Assembly: GCF_018760785.1 (NCBI RefSeq)
Contig: NZ_JAHHZO010000006.1
Span: forward strand, 124,001-188,000
Reading direction: 5' to 3'
DNA length: 64,000 nt
From: Rhizobium sp. CSW-27
GTDB lineage: Bacteria > Pseudomonadota > Alphaproteobacteria > Rhizobiales > Rhizobiaceae
Part shown: piece after piece, positions 18,337 through 25,955 of the stretch
How the letters are laid out: each line of letters starts with the position of its first letter
How positions within the stretch are numbered: the first letter of the stretch is position 1
The notes under the pieces: generated by a model
Seen by the model: the letters and a program-made list of their open reading frames with translations, nothing else
The model's database searches: none
Told to the model about the DNA's origin: nothing
Translations under genes and position numbers: made by a program

Positions 18337-19320
18337 TCAGCCGTTGCCGCCAAAGATCTCGGAGAAGGTCTTCAGATCCTTGTCGGTGTTCTTCAGGGCG
18401 TCGGAGGCGTTGAACGGCATCAGCTTGATCGTGTCGCGCGCCGGGAAACCAGCCGGAACCGGCATGCCGTTGCGGGCCGGGATATAGCCGAGCTTCAGGA
18501 AACCTTCCTGGCCCTTTTCGGAGAGAACGTAGTCCACGAACTTCTTGGCGGCATCCTGGTGCTTGGTACCGGCCATGATCGCGACCGGTTCGGTGACGGC
18601 AGACACGCCTTCAGCCGGGAAAACGAATTCCACCGGCGCACCCTTCGCCTTTTCGCGGATCGGCATGTAATCGACGACGACGCCATAGGCCTTTTCACCC
18701 GAGGCAACCGACTTCAGCACGGCACCGTTGCCACCGGAGGCCGTCGCACCGTTGTCCTTCAGGGCACGGTAATAATCCCAGCCGAGGGCCGGATCGGCGG
18801 TCAGCGTCTGGGCATGGATAAGGGCAGCACCCGAGGTCAGCGGGCTCGGCATGGTGACGAGGCCCTTGGCTTCCGGCTTCGCCAGATCCTTCCAGCTGGT
18901 CGGCTTCATCGAAGCCTGGGTGTTGTACATGATGCCGGTGGTGATCAGCTTGGTCGAGTAATAGAAGCCGTCGGCATCAAAGAGCGAGGCGTCATAGGCC
19001 TTGGCTTCCGGCGACTTGTAGGCCAGCAGGCGCTTGTCCTGCTTCAGGCGCTCCAGCGTCACGGTATCGGCGATCAAGAGCACGTCGGCGACCGGATTGC
19101 CGGCCTCGATCTCGGCCATCAGCTTGGCCATGATCTTCGTCGTTCCGTCGCGCACCCACTCGACCTCAAGGCCGGGATTGGCAGCCTTGAAACCGTCGAC
19201 GGTTGCCTGCGCATCCTCGTTCGGCTGGCTGGTATAGATGACGAGATCGGCAGCGGTGGCGGACGTTGCCAGGGCGCCAAAGGCGACAACAGCGGTCAGG
19301 GCGGAAAGAAGCGTCTTCAT
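18337..19320 (-). CDS. Periplasmic substrate-binding protein (FbpA/PhnS-like)
   Basis: The 327-residue protein has a signal peptide (cut near ATSATAA) and the fold-type motifs of the iron-binding-like class: DLVIYTSQPNEDAQATVDGFK, DVLLIADTVTLERLKQ, GFYYSTKLITTGIMYNT. YY in the middle region could be ligand residues, but metal binding cannot be proven. First gene of the three-gene importer operon; AGGAG precedes ATG by eight bases. A short inverted repeat TGTCT-AAC-AGACA at 19363-19375 upstream might be a regulator site. Substrate may be iron, 2-aminoethylphosphonate or a sugar phosphate. Confidence 0.85.
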   Translation of the reverse strand: MKTLLSALTAVVAFGALATSATAADLVIYTSQPNEDAQATVDGFKAANPGLEVEWVRDGTTKIMAKLMAEIEAGNPVADVLLIADTVTLERLKQDKRLLAYKSPEAKAYDASLFDADGFYYSTKLITTGIMYNTQASMKPTSWKDLAKPEAKGLVTMPSPLTSGAALIHAQTLTADPALGWDYYRALKDNGATASGGNGAVLKSVASGEKAYGVVVDYMPIREKAKGAPVEFVFPAEGVSAVTEPVAIMAGTKHQDAAKKFVDYVLSEKGQEGFLKLGYIPARNGMPVPAGFPARDTIKLMPFNASDALKNTDKDLKTFSEIFGGNG

Positions 19321-19431
19321 GGGGCAAACTCCTCGTGAACGTTGCCCCCGCTAAATCATGGCTGTCTAACAGACATGTGACAAAGTCGACCGCAGGATGC
19401 AGGAATAACGGCTGCCCCGCCCGGTGATGTG

Positions 19432-20274
19432 TCAGAGACGCGAGAGAAGCTCCGTCTTCTTGGCCGCAAATTCCGCCTCCGTCAGAATGCCGGCCTCGCG
19501 CAGTGCCGCAAGCTTTTCGATGAGGGCAAGGATCGCGCTGCTTTCGGCCATCGGCGCCGCAGCCGGCGATACAACGGGAGATGCCGGAGGCTGCTGCAAG
19601 GCGGGGATGGCGACCGGCTCGGTCGAAACGGGTTCGGCCACCTCCGGTGCGGCTGCCGCCGGAGACCAGGCATCAGCCTTGCTGGTGTTGGTGGTGGTCT
19701 CGACATGTTCGGCCGGTGCCGCGGACGATGCCCCGTCATCGACGCGCCGCAGGCTGCTGACGGAAAACGATCCGTACTGGCTGGAAAAGGTCAGGCCGGT
19801 ATTCGAGCCCTGCTGCTGGCCGACGCCCGAGATGAAATGGTCGCCCGTATCGTAGAGATGCACGCCGCCGCCATCCTTGATCGCGAGGCGCCGATGGCTC
19901 GGGAACACGGCATAGGCGCTGTCATTCTGCGCCCCGGTGCTGGAAGGGGAACCCAGCCATTGCGGCCACCAGGCCAAGGCGGCGCCGCTGGCACTCGGCA
20001 GATGGATGCGCCCCGACGACAAAGCCTGCGACAAGGCATTGCAGAGCCCGTCCACCGTATTCTTCAGCCCGTAATTGAACATGTCGCCGACCATGGTCAT
20101 GCCACCCTGCATCCACTGGCCGCTGCCGCCGAGTTCGCCGATATTGAACTGCGCCATGGTGCCCTGCCCGCGCTGCACCGCCCAAAGCATGGCAAGGGCC
20201 GCATCCTCGCTGACCCCGTATTGACGGGCAATCTCGCCCAGCACGCGGCGTGTATCCTCGGAAATGCCCTGCAT
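19432..20274 (-). CDS. SHOCT domain protein
   Basis: The 280-residue protein ends with a SHOCT motif (about 243-280; IEKLAALREAGILTEAEFAAKKTELLSRL), which links proteins to partners or oligomers. The first 60 residues form a helical region (VLGEIARQYGVSEDAALAMLWAVQRG) and the middle holds a glycine-rich segment and a beta-rich part (RRLAIKDGGGVHLYDTGDHFISGVGQQQG), then a Pro/Ala-rich linker. The start at MQGISED follows AGGAGA. No enzyme motifs are seen, and the function is unknown. Confidence 0.75.
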   Translation of the reverse strand: MQGISEDTRRVLGEIARQYGVSEDAALAMLWAVQRGQGTMAQFNIGELGGSGQWMQGGMTMVGDMFNYGLKNTVDGLCNALSQALSSGRIHLPSASGAALAWWPQWLGSPSSTGAQNDSAYAVFPSHRRLAIKDGGGVHLYDTGDHFISGVGQQQGSNTGLTFSSQYGSFSVSSLRRVDDGASSAAPAEHVETTTNTSKADAWSPAAAAPEVAEPVSTEPVAIPALQQPPASPVVSPAAAPMAESSAILALIEKLAALREAGILTEAEFAAKKTELLSRL

Positions 20275-20403
20275 CAGCTTGTTCTCCTGCCTTCGCGCCG
20301 GCATGCGAAAGCGCCCGGCGGGGCCATGCGCCTGTTATGGCACAGCCCCGCCGGGAAAGCGAAGAGATTGGAGAGGGACGCCGTTTGCTGCCCCAAGCGG
20401 GCC

Positions 20404-21630
20404 TCAGGCGGCCTTCGCCTCCGCATTGCGGATCAGGCGACCGAGGCGCTGAATGCCCTCCTCGATCATCGCCTCGTTGGCGCAGGAGAAGGAGAGACGC
20501 AGCGTGTTGGCGCCGGAGCGATCGGCAAAGAAGGCCTGGCCCGGAACGAAGGCTACCTTTTCCGTCTCGATCGAACGGGCGAGAAGTTCTGCACCATCCA
20601 GCCCCGCCGGCAGCGTGACCCAGATAAACATGCCGCCTTCCGGCTTCGTCCAGCTGGTGCTGGCCGGCATGTACTTCGACAACGCCGAGAGCATCGCATC
20701 ACGCCGGGCACTGTAGGCGGCCTTGATCTTCGCCACCTGCGCATCGAAGATCCGCTCGGCGACCGTTGCGATGGCGATCTGATTGATCGTCGAGGAATGC
20801 AGGTCGGCGGCCTGTTTCATCAGCACCAGCTTGCGGATGACCGACATGTTGGCGACGACGAAACCGACACGCAGGCCGGGTGCCAGCGTCTTCGAGAAGC
20901 TGCCGGAATAGATCGTCCGGGTGTTCTCGATGCCGCCCTTGCGGGCAATCTCGATCGCCAAAAGCGGCGGGATCGGTTCGCCGTTGTAACGCAGCGATTG
21001 GTAAGCGCCGTCCTCGATGACGGCGATGTCGAGTTCGTCGGCCAGATCCAGCACCTTCTCGCGGCCCTGACGGTCCACGGTCTCGCCGGTCGGATTGGAG
21101 AAATCGGCCGACAGATAGGCGAATTTCACCGCACCACCGTTTTTCGCCGCCGTCTCGCGGTAAGCCTCCGGCGTGCGGTTGCCATTCGGCGTCAGCTGAT
21201 CGTAGTTCGGCTCGTAGGCATTAAAGGCCTGCAGCGCGCCGAGATAGGTCGGCCAGGTGACGAGCGCGGTATCCTTCGGCGACAAAAACAGCTTGCCGAG
21301 ATAATCCAGCGCCTGCTGCGAACCGGAGGTGATGAAGACGTTGTCGACGCCGCATGCGATGCCGATCTTCGCCATTTCGCCGACCAGCCATTCGCGCAGC
21401 GGCTTGTAGCCTTCGCTGACCGAATACTGCAGGGCGGCATTCACCTGCGGGCTCGAAAAGATCTCCGAATAGGCATCCTTGAAGGCCACGTCCGGAAACA
21501 GCGCGGGATCAGGAATGCCACCGGCAAAGGAGATGATGTCCGGTCGCTCCAGCAGCTTCAGCAGTTCGCGAATTTCCGAGGCGCGCATCCGGGACGAACG
21601 CGTCGCAAAGATATGATCCCAATCGAGCAC
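20404..21630 (-). CDS. PLP-dependent aminotransferase (2-aminoadipate/MocR class I)
   Basis: The 408-residue fold-type I enzyme has DIISFAGGIPDPALFP, VFITSGSQQALDYLGKLFL, the substrate-binding region FSNPTG, and the PLP lysine in YSGSFSKTLAPGLRVGFV. It resembles LysN/2-aminoadipate and aromatic aminotransferases that lack the GntR domain of MocR proteins. The start is GTG 21630, eight bases after GAGG; the TTG at 21651 is less likely. An inverted repeat lies upstream. Being near an amino acid importer suggests a role in amino acid use, but the terminator between them argues for separate transcription. Confidence 0.88.
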   Translation of the reverse strand: MLDWDHIFATRSSRMRASEIRELLKLLERPDIISFAGGIPDPALFPDVAFKDAYSEIFSSPQVNAALQYSVSEGYKPLREWLVGEMAKIGIACGVDNVFITSGSQQALDYLGKLFLSPKDTALVTWPTYLGALQAFNAYEPNYDQLTPNGNRTPEAYRETAAKNGGAVKFAYLSADFSNPTGETVDRQGREKVLDLADELDIAVIEDGAYQSLRYNGEPIPPLLAIEIARKGGIENTRTIYSGSFSKTLAPGLRVGFVVANMSVIRKLVLMKQAADLHSSTINQIAIATVAERIFDAQVAKIKAAYSARRDAMLSALSKYMPASTSWTKPEGGMFIWVTLPAGLDGAELLARSIETEKVAFVPGQAFFADRSGANTLRLSFSCANEAMIEEGIQRLGRLIRNAEAKAA

Positions 21631-21684
21631 CGATGTTTCCTCATATTTCAATTCTTCTGCCCCACGCTTTACACAATATCCAAC

Positions 21685-21703
21685 AGGTCAGCAATACTGA
21701 CCT
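21685..21703 (-). promoter_or_regulatory. Inverted repeat upstream of the aminotransferase
   Basis: AGGTCAG-CAATA-CTGACCT has perfect seven-base arms, about 55 bases before the start codon. It is a candidate operator, possibly for an Lrp- or GntR-type regulator. Confidence 0.5.
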
Positions 21704-21819
21704 ATCAAAAAGAGGCCTTCCCCGGCATGTTTTTGACGGGTCTCGGACTCTTCCGGCTCCTCCCGGATGGCTGCATGAACGGCAGGCAGGTTTCCCTACC
21801 AGAATCGCCCGGCACCGGG

Positions 21820-21865
21820 AAGAAGAACGACAAAGGCGACGGGAGCTGCCCGCCGCCTTTGTCGT
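21820..21865 (-). terminator. Terminator of the amino acid importer operon
   Basis: Minus strand: ACGACAAAGGCG pairs with CGCCTTTGTCGT (21827-21838 and 21854-21865) and is followed by TCTTCTTCC, about 30 bases after the ATPase stop. Confidence 0.7.
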
Positions 21866-21893
21866 GTGCTTGGAATGGCGCAGGGAAGCCGGA

Positions 21894-22628
21894 TCAGGCG
21901 TGTCCGGTCATGCCGAGGAACTGGCGCAGCTCCGGCGTCTGCGGATTGGCGAACACGTCTTCCGGCGGGCCGATCTCGTGCACGCGGCCCTGATGCATGA
22001 AGACGACGCGCGAGCAGACGTCGCGCGCGAACTTCATCTCGTGGGTCACCATCAGCAGCGTCATGCCTTCGGCCGCCAGTTCCCGCACCACGGCGAGAAC
22101 CTCCGACACCAGTTCCGGATCGAGCGCCGAGGTGATCTCGTCACAGAGCAGCGCGATCGGCTGCATGGCGAGCGCACGCGCGATTGCGACACGCTGCTGC
22201 TGGCCGCCGGAAAGCTCGTCGGGATAGGCATCGAACTTGTGCGCGAGGCCGACCCGCTCCAGCATCCGCCGGGCCATGGCTTCCGCTTGCGCCTTCGGCA
22301 CCTTCTTGACCACCATCTGCGACAGCATCACATTGCCGCCGGCCGTCAGGTGCGGAAAGAGGTTGAACTGCTGGAAGATCATGCCGACCTTGAGGCGCAG
22401 CGCCTTCAGGTGCACCTCGTCTTCCGCCAGTTGCGCGCCGGCGACCGAGATCGAGCCGCCGCTGATCGTCTCCAGCCCGTTGATGCAGCGCAGGAGCGTC
22501 GACTTTCCCGAACCGCTCTTGCCGATAATGGCAATCACTTCGCCCGGCTCTACATCGAGATTGATGCCCTTGAGCACCTCGTTGGCGCCAAAGCTCTTGC
22601 GAACCTCAGTGATTTCGATGAGCGACAT
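21894..22628 (-). CDS. Amino acid ABC transporter ATPase (GlnQ/HisP-like)
   Basis: The 244-residue ATPase has Walker A GKSGSGKST, signature LSGGQQQRVAIARALA, Walker B ALLCDEITSALDPE and switch VTHEMKFARDV, all typical of the polar amino acid uptake (PAAT) family. It is the last gene of the operon and overlaps the preceding permease gene by 23 bases. AAGGAAG precedes ATG 22628. Confidence 0.95.
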   Translation of the reverse strand: MSLIEITEVRKSFGANEVLKGINLDVEPGEVIAIIGKSGSGKSTLLRCINGLETISGGSISVAGAQLAEDEVHLKALRLKVGMIFQQFNLFPHLTAGGNVMLSQMVVKKVPKAQAEAMARRMLERVGLAHKFDAYPDELSGGQQQRVAIARALAMQPIALLCDEITSALDPELVSEVLAVVRELAAEGMTLLMVTHEMKFARDVCSRVVFMHQGRVHEIGPPEDVFANPQTPELRQFLGMTGHA

Positions 22629-23265
22629 TGAGCTTCCTTTCGAGGATCTGGCTGCTCTTGGACAGGGGCCAGCAGAGCGCGAAATAGATGAGAGCTACGA
22701 AACCATAGACGGTGAAGGGCTGGAAGGTGGCATTGGTGACGACGGTTCCGGCCTTGGAAAGCTCGACGAAACCGATGATGGAGGTGAGCGCCGTGCCCTT
22801 GATGACCTGCACCGAGAAGCCGACGGTGGGCGGGATGGCGATCTTCAGCGCCTGCGGCAGGATCACATAACGCATCTGCTGCAACCGGCCCATGCCGAGG
22901 CTGGCGGACGCCTCCCACTGGCCGCGGGCGATGGATTCGACGCAGCCGCGCCAGATTTCGGTGAGGAAGGCGGCCGACCACAGGATCAGCGCCAGCCCGG
23001 CGGCAAGCCGGGCCGGCACATCCACGCCGAACAGCCCAAGCCCGAAGAAGGCGAGAAACATCTGCATCAGCAGCGGCGTACCCTGAAACAGCTCGATGTA
23101 AGAGCCGGTGGCCTTCGACAGCCAGCGACGGGGGCTGATGCGCCCGAACAGCAAGGCGAGCCCCAGAAGACCGCCGCCGATGAAGGAGACGAGCGACAGC
23201 AGCACCGTCCAGCGGGCGGCCAGCAGCAGGTTGCGCAGAATGTCCCAGGTGGTAAATTCAATCAT
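22606..23265 (-). CDS. Amino acid ABC transporter permease (HisM-like)
   Basis: The 219-residue inner-membrane protein has about five transmembrane helices and the PAAT signatures YIELFQGTPLLMQMF and EASASLGMGRLQQMRYVILPQALKIAIPP (EAA loop). It pairs with the other permease to form the channel. ATG 23265 overlaps the stop of the upstream permease (ATGA), so translation is coupled. Confidence 0.93.
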   Translation of the reverse strand: MIEFTTWDILRNLLLAARWTVLLSLVSFIGGGLLGLALLFGRISPRRWLSKATGSYIELFQGTPLLMQMFLAFFGLGLFGVDVPARLAAGLALILWSAAFLTEIWRGCVESIARGQWEASASLGMGRLQQMRYVILPQALKIAIPPTVGFSVQVIKGTALTSIIGFVELSKAGTVVTNATFQPFTVYGFVALIYFALCWPLSKSSQILERKLNVAHRNH

Positions 23266-23933
23266 GCCGCCTTCCTCCTCGGAAAGAGCGTCCGGCCGAT
23301 CAGAGCCATCACCTGCCGCACCAGGATGGCGAGCACCAGATAGATGATCGTGGAGACGATGTAGGCCTCGAAGGCACGGAAGGTGCGCGACTGGATGAAG
23401 TTGGCGGCAAAGGTGAGATCCTGTGCCGCGATCTGCGAGACGACGGAGGAACCGAGCATCACGATGACCACCTGCGAGGACAGGGCCGGCCAGATGCGCT
23501 GCAGCGAGGGCACCAGCACCACATGCCGGAAGGTCTGGAGCGGCGACATGGCAAGGCTTCGCCCCGCCTCGAACTGGCCCTTCGGCGTTGCCTGAATGCC
23601 GGCGCGGATGATCTCGCAGCCATAGGCGCCGAGATTGATGACCATGGCGAGATTGGCGGCCGTCAGTTCGTTCATCTGCACGCCGATTGACGGCAGGCCG
23701 AAGAAGATGAAGAAAAGCTGGATGAGGAAGGGCGTGTTGCGGATCAGCTCGACATAGAGCCCGACCGGCGCCTTCAGCCAGCGGGGCCCGAGCGCACGCG
23801 CCCAGGCGCAGAAAATGCCGAGCAGAATGCCGAGCACCCCGCCGACGGCAATGAGTTCGAGGGTGATCATGACACCCTTGAGGATATCCGGCGCATATTG
23901 CGGCAGCCAGCTGAAATCCAGATGGTACTTCAC
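23262..23933 (-). CDS. Amino acid ABC transporter permease (HisQ-like)
   Basis: The 223-residue protein shows the PAAT permease pattern: VELIRNTPFLIQLFFIFFGLP and EAGRSLAMSPLQTFRHVVLVPSLQRIWPAL. Start is GTG 23933 preceded by GGGAGAG; the frame upstream to 23987 lacks family residues. It lies 81 bases downstream of the binding-protein gene. Confidence 0.92.
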   Translation of the reverse strand: MKYHLDFSWLPQYAPDILKGVMITLELIAVGGVLGILLGIFCAWARALGPRWLKAPVGLYVELIRNTPFLIQLFFIFFGLPSIGVQMNELTAANLAMVINLGAYGCEIIRAGIQATPKGQFEAGRSLAMSPLQTFRHVVLVPSLQRIWPALSSQVVIVMLGSSVVSQIAAQDLTFAANFIQSRTFRAFEAYIVSTIIYLVLAILVRQVMALIGRTLFPRRKAA

Positions 23934-24014
23934 GCGGTGTCTCTCCCGATGAGCAGCGGAAGGATGCAAGGCGGCGGCGGATGCCACCGCCCTGCAAGGT
24001 GGGAAGGGTGCGGC

Positions 24015-24800
24015 TTACAGGTCGGCCGGAATATCCTGGCCGAGCCACTTCTGGGCGATCTTGTTCAGCGACCCGTCCTTCTTGGCGGCTTCGATGATGG
24101 CATTGACCTTTTCCAGCAGGGCCGGCTCGTTCTTGTTGAGGCCGATGTAGCAAGGCGAATTCTTGATCAGGAACTTCAGCTCCGGACGCTTCGGCGGATT
24201 CTTGGCAAGAATGGCGGCAGCCACCACGTTGCCGGTGGCAACCACATCCACCTGGCCGGAGAGGAAGGCGGAAATCGTGCCGTTATTGTCCTCGTAGCGC
24301 TTGATCGTCGCATCGGCCGGGGCGACCTTGGTCAGTTCCAGATCCTCAATGGCGCCGCGCGTGACGCCCACCGTCTTGCCGGACAGATCTTCCGCCTTGG
24401 TCACATTGACGCTGGCCGGCGCGAAAACACCGTTGAAGAAGGGCGCATAGGCCACGGAGAAATCGATGACCTTCTCGCGGTCCGGGTTCTTGCCCAGGCT
24501 GGAAATGACGAGATCCACCTTGCTGGTCTGCAGGTAGGGAATGCGGTTGGCGCTGGTGACCGGCACCAGTTCTACCTTCACGCCCATCTTCTCGCCGATC
24601 AGCCTGGCCATGTCGATGTCATAGCCCTGCGGCGCCATGTCGGTGCCGACGCTGCCGAAGGGCGGGAAATCCTGCGGCACGGCCACGCGCAGCGTGCCGC
24701 GCGCGGCGATATCGGACAGGGCATCCGCATGCGAGGCACCGGCAAAACCGAGCGAGGCGGCAAGCGCGGCGGCGGCAACGAACATTCTTCTGGACAGCAT
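24015..24800 (-). CDS. Amino acid ABC transporter substrate-binding protein
   Basis: The 261-residue periplasmic protein has a signal peptide ending near GASHA and the SBP_bac_3 pattern: GTLRVAVPQDFPPFGSVG, GYDIDMARLIGEKMGVKVELVPVTSANRIPYLQTSKVDLVIS, DREKVIDFSVAYA. The substrate is probably a polar amino acid or derivative. ATG 24800 shares a base with the stop of the gntR gene (TGATG); AAGGAG lies inside gntR. So regulator and transporter are translationally linked. Confidence 0.93.
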   Translation of the reverse strand: MLSRRMFVAAAALAASLGFAGASHADALSDIAARGTLRVAVPQDFPPFGSVGTDMAPQGYDIDMARLIGEKMGVKVELVPVTSANRIPYLQTSKVDLVISSLGKNPDREKVIDFSVAYAPFFNGVFAPASVNVTKAEDLSGKTVGVTRGAIEDLELTKVAPADATIKRYEDNNGTISAFLSGQVDVVATGNVVAAAILAKNPPKRPELKFLIKNSPCYIGLNKNEPALLEKVNAIIEAAKKDGSLNKIAQKWLGQDIPADL

Positions 24801-25558
24801 CAAGGGTTCTCCTTCTGGGTGTGTCGATGGGTGGTCTTCAGCATGTCGGCGGCGGGCCTTGGGCCGGCCTCCGTTTCGGGTTGCAGGCTGCGGCGCAGAT
24901 CGGCGAGCGGGTCGGGCTGGCGGGTCAGGTCCAGCCCTTCCTCCACCTCGTCGAGATGGCGGATGGCAAGCGCGGCCGCCTGCTCCGGCGCATTGGCCTC
25001 AAGCGCCGCCACGATGGCGCAGTGGCCCTCATGCGACTGCAGCGCATGGAAGTCCGACTGATACATCAGCGAAATCAGGATGGTGCGCGCCGTCAGATCG
25101 CGCAGAACCTCGGTCAACACAGGATTGCCGACAATTTCGGCAAGGCGAATGTGGAAATCGCCCATCAGGCAGGTCAGGCGCTGCCGGTCGGCGCTGGCGA
25201 TCGCCAGTTTCTCGTCCTCGAGATGCCGATGCAGGGCGGCAAGATCGGACGGCGTCAGGGCAGGCATGGAGCGCAGCAGCCCGTATTCCACGATGCGGCG
25301 AGCGCCATAGACATGTCGCGCCTCCTCGGCCGACGGTTCGGAGACGAACCAGCCGCGCCGCGGGCTGACGGTTACGATGCAGCGCGCCTCCAGCCGCATC
25401 ATGGCCTCGCGCACCCGGGTGCGTGAGACGGAAAAAAGAGCGGCCAGCTGGTTTTCGCTCAGGCGGGTGCCTGGCTGGATACGCGCCGACAAGATGGCAT
25501 CGACAATGGCCTTGTCGATCGACTGGAGCTGCGGCGGCGAGGTGGACAAATCTTGCAT
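24800..25558 (-). CDS. GntR family (FCD subgroup) regulator of the importer operon
   Basis: The 252-residue regulator has an N-terminal winged helix (about 15-80; RLSENQLAALFSVSRTRVREAMMRLEARCIVTVSPRRGWFV) and a C-terminal all-helical FCD ligand domain (about 95-225). As first gene in the amino acid importer operon it probably controls that operon. No clear ribosome site precedes ATG 25558, and a GntR-like inverted repeat TCTTG-TATG-CAAGA (25551-25564) spans the start codon, pointing to autoregulation and perhaps a leaderless message. Confidence 0.9.
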   Translation of the reverse strand: MQDLSTSPPQLQSIDKAIVDAILSARIQPGTRLSENQLAALFSVSRTRVREAMMRLEARCIVTVSPRRGWFVSEPSAEEARHVYGARRIVEYGLLRSMPALTPSDLAALHRHLEDEKLAIASADRQRLTCLMGDFHIRLAEIVGNPVLTEVLRDLTARTILISLMYQSDFHALQSHEGHCAIVAALEANAPEQAAALAIRHLDEVEEGLDLTRQPDPLADLRRSLQPETEAGPRPAADMLKTTHRHTQKENP

Positions 25559-25564
25559 ACAAGA
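25551..25564 (-). promoter_or_regulatory. Candidate FCD-GntR operator across the gntR start codon
   Basis: TCTTG-N4-CAAGA with TTGTATGCAA at its core resembles the TTGTATACAA-type operators of FCD regulators. It includes the ATG itself. Confidence 0.5.
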
Positions 25565-25955
25565 CTGGAAAGCAACCGGCGTGCCAGACGCAGGACGGAC
25601 CGGAAATCGCCCTGCCTGTTATCCGCAGGCAACCGCATATGCCGATCCGGCGGGCGGTGAGGCGTGAAAAAGCAGGCAGAGCGCCAACGAAACAGGCCGG
25701 GCAGAGATGATCTGCCCGGCCTGTTTTTACACGAGGCTCCGAACCGCGTGATAATGACGCAAAGACAGGCCCCGCTCCCGCAGCTGTCGCCGACAAGATC
25801 GGCAGGCGGGCCTGTGGCCGCTGGGTGTGATGGCGGCAGACCTCAGGCAACAGGCATTGACCGACAGATCCGGGCGTACAGCAAGGCTGCAAGGACGGCG
25901 CGGCGTCCCCCGCCGCACCTGCGCCCCGCTTTCTGCTCGGCGTTCTGTTGGCTGG
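25565..25955. other. Intergenic region between gntR and the autotransporter
   Basis: No gene is credible. It contains a long perfect hairpin (25690-25728), a second GC hairpin at 25900-25916 just after the autotransporter stop, and presumably the gntR promoter. It was checked for a riboswitch; no conserved core was recognised. Confidence 0.4.
25690..25728. terminator. Perfect 16-bp hairpin, terminator-like
   Basis: AAACAGGCCGGGCAGA pairs exactly with TCTGCCCGGCCTGTTT around GATGA; the plus strand continues TT, the minus strand only CG. It lies 230 bases after the autotransporter, the only gene it could terminate. Confidence 0.5.

Noticed and set aside
19429..21993. 854-codon plus-strand open frame opposite the SHOCT and aminotransferase genes
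   Set aside because: It mirrors two well-supported minus-strand genes and shows antisense composition without a ribosome site.
25740..25900. Possible cobalamin or other riboswitch before the autotransporter/gntR gap
   Set aside because: The GC-rich stretch lacks the conserved core sequences of known riboswitches, and no plus-strand gene follows it.
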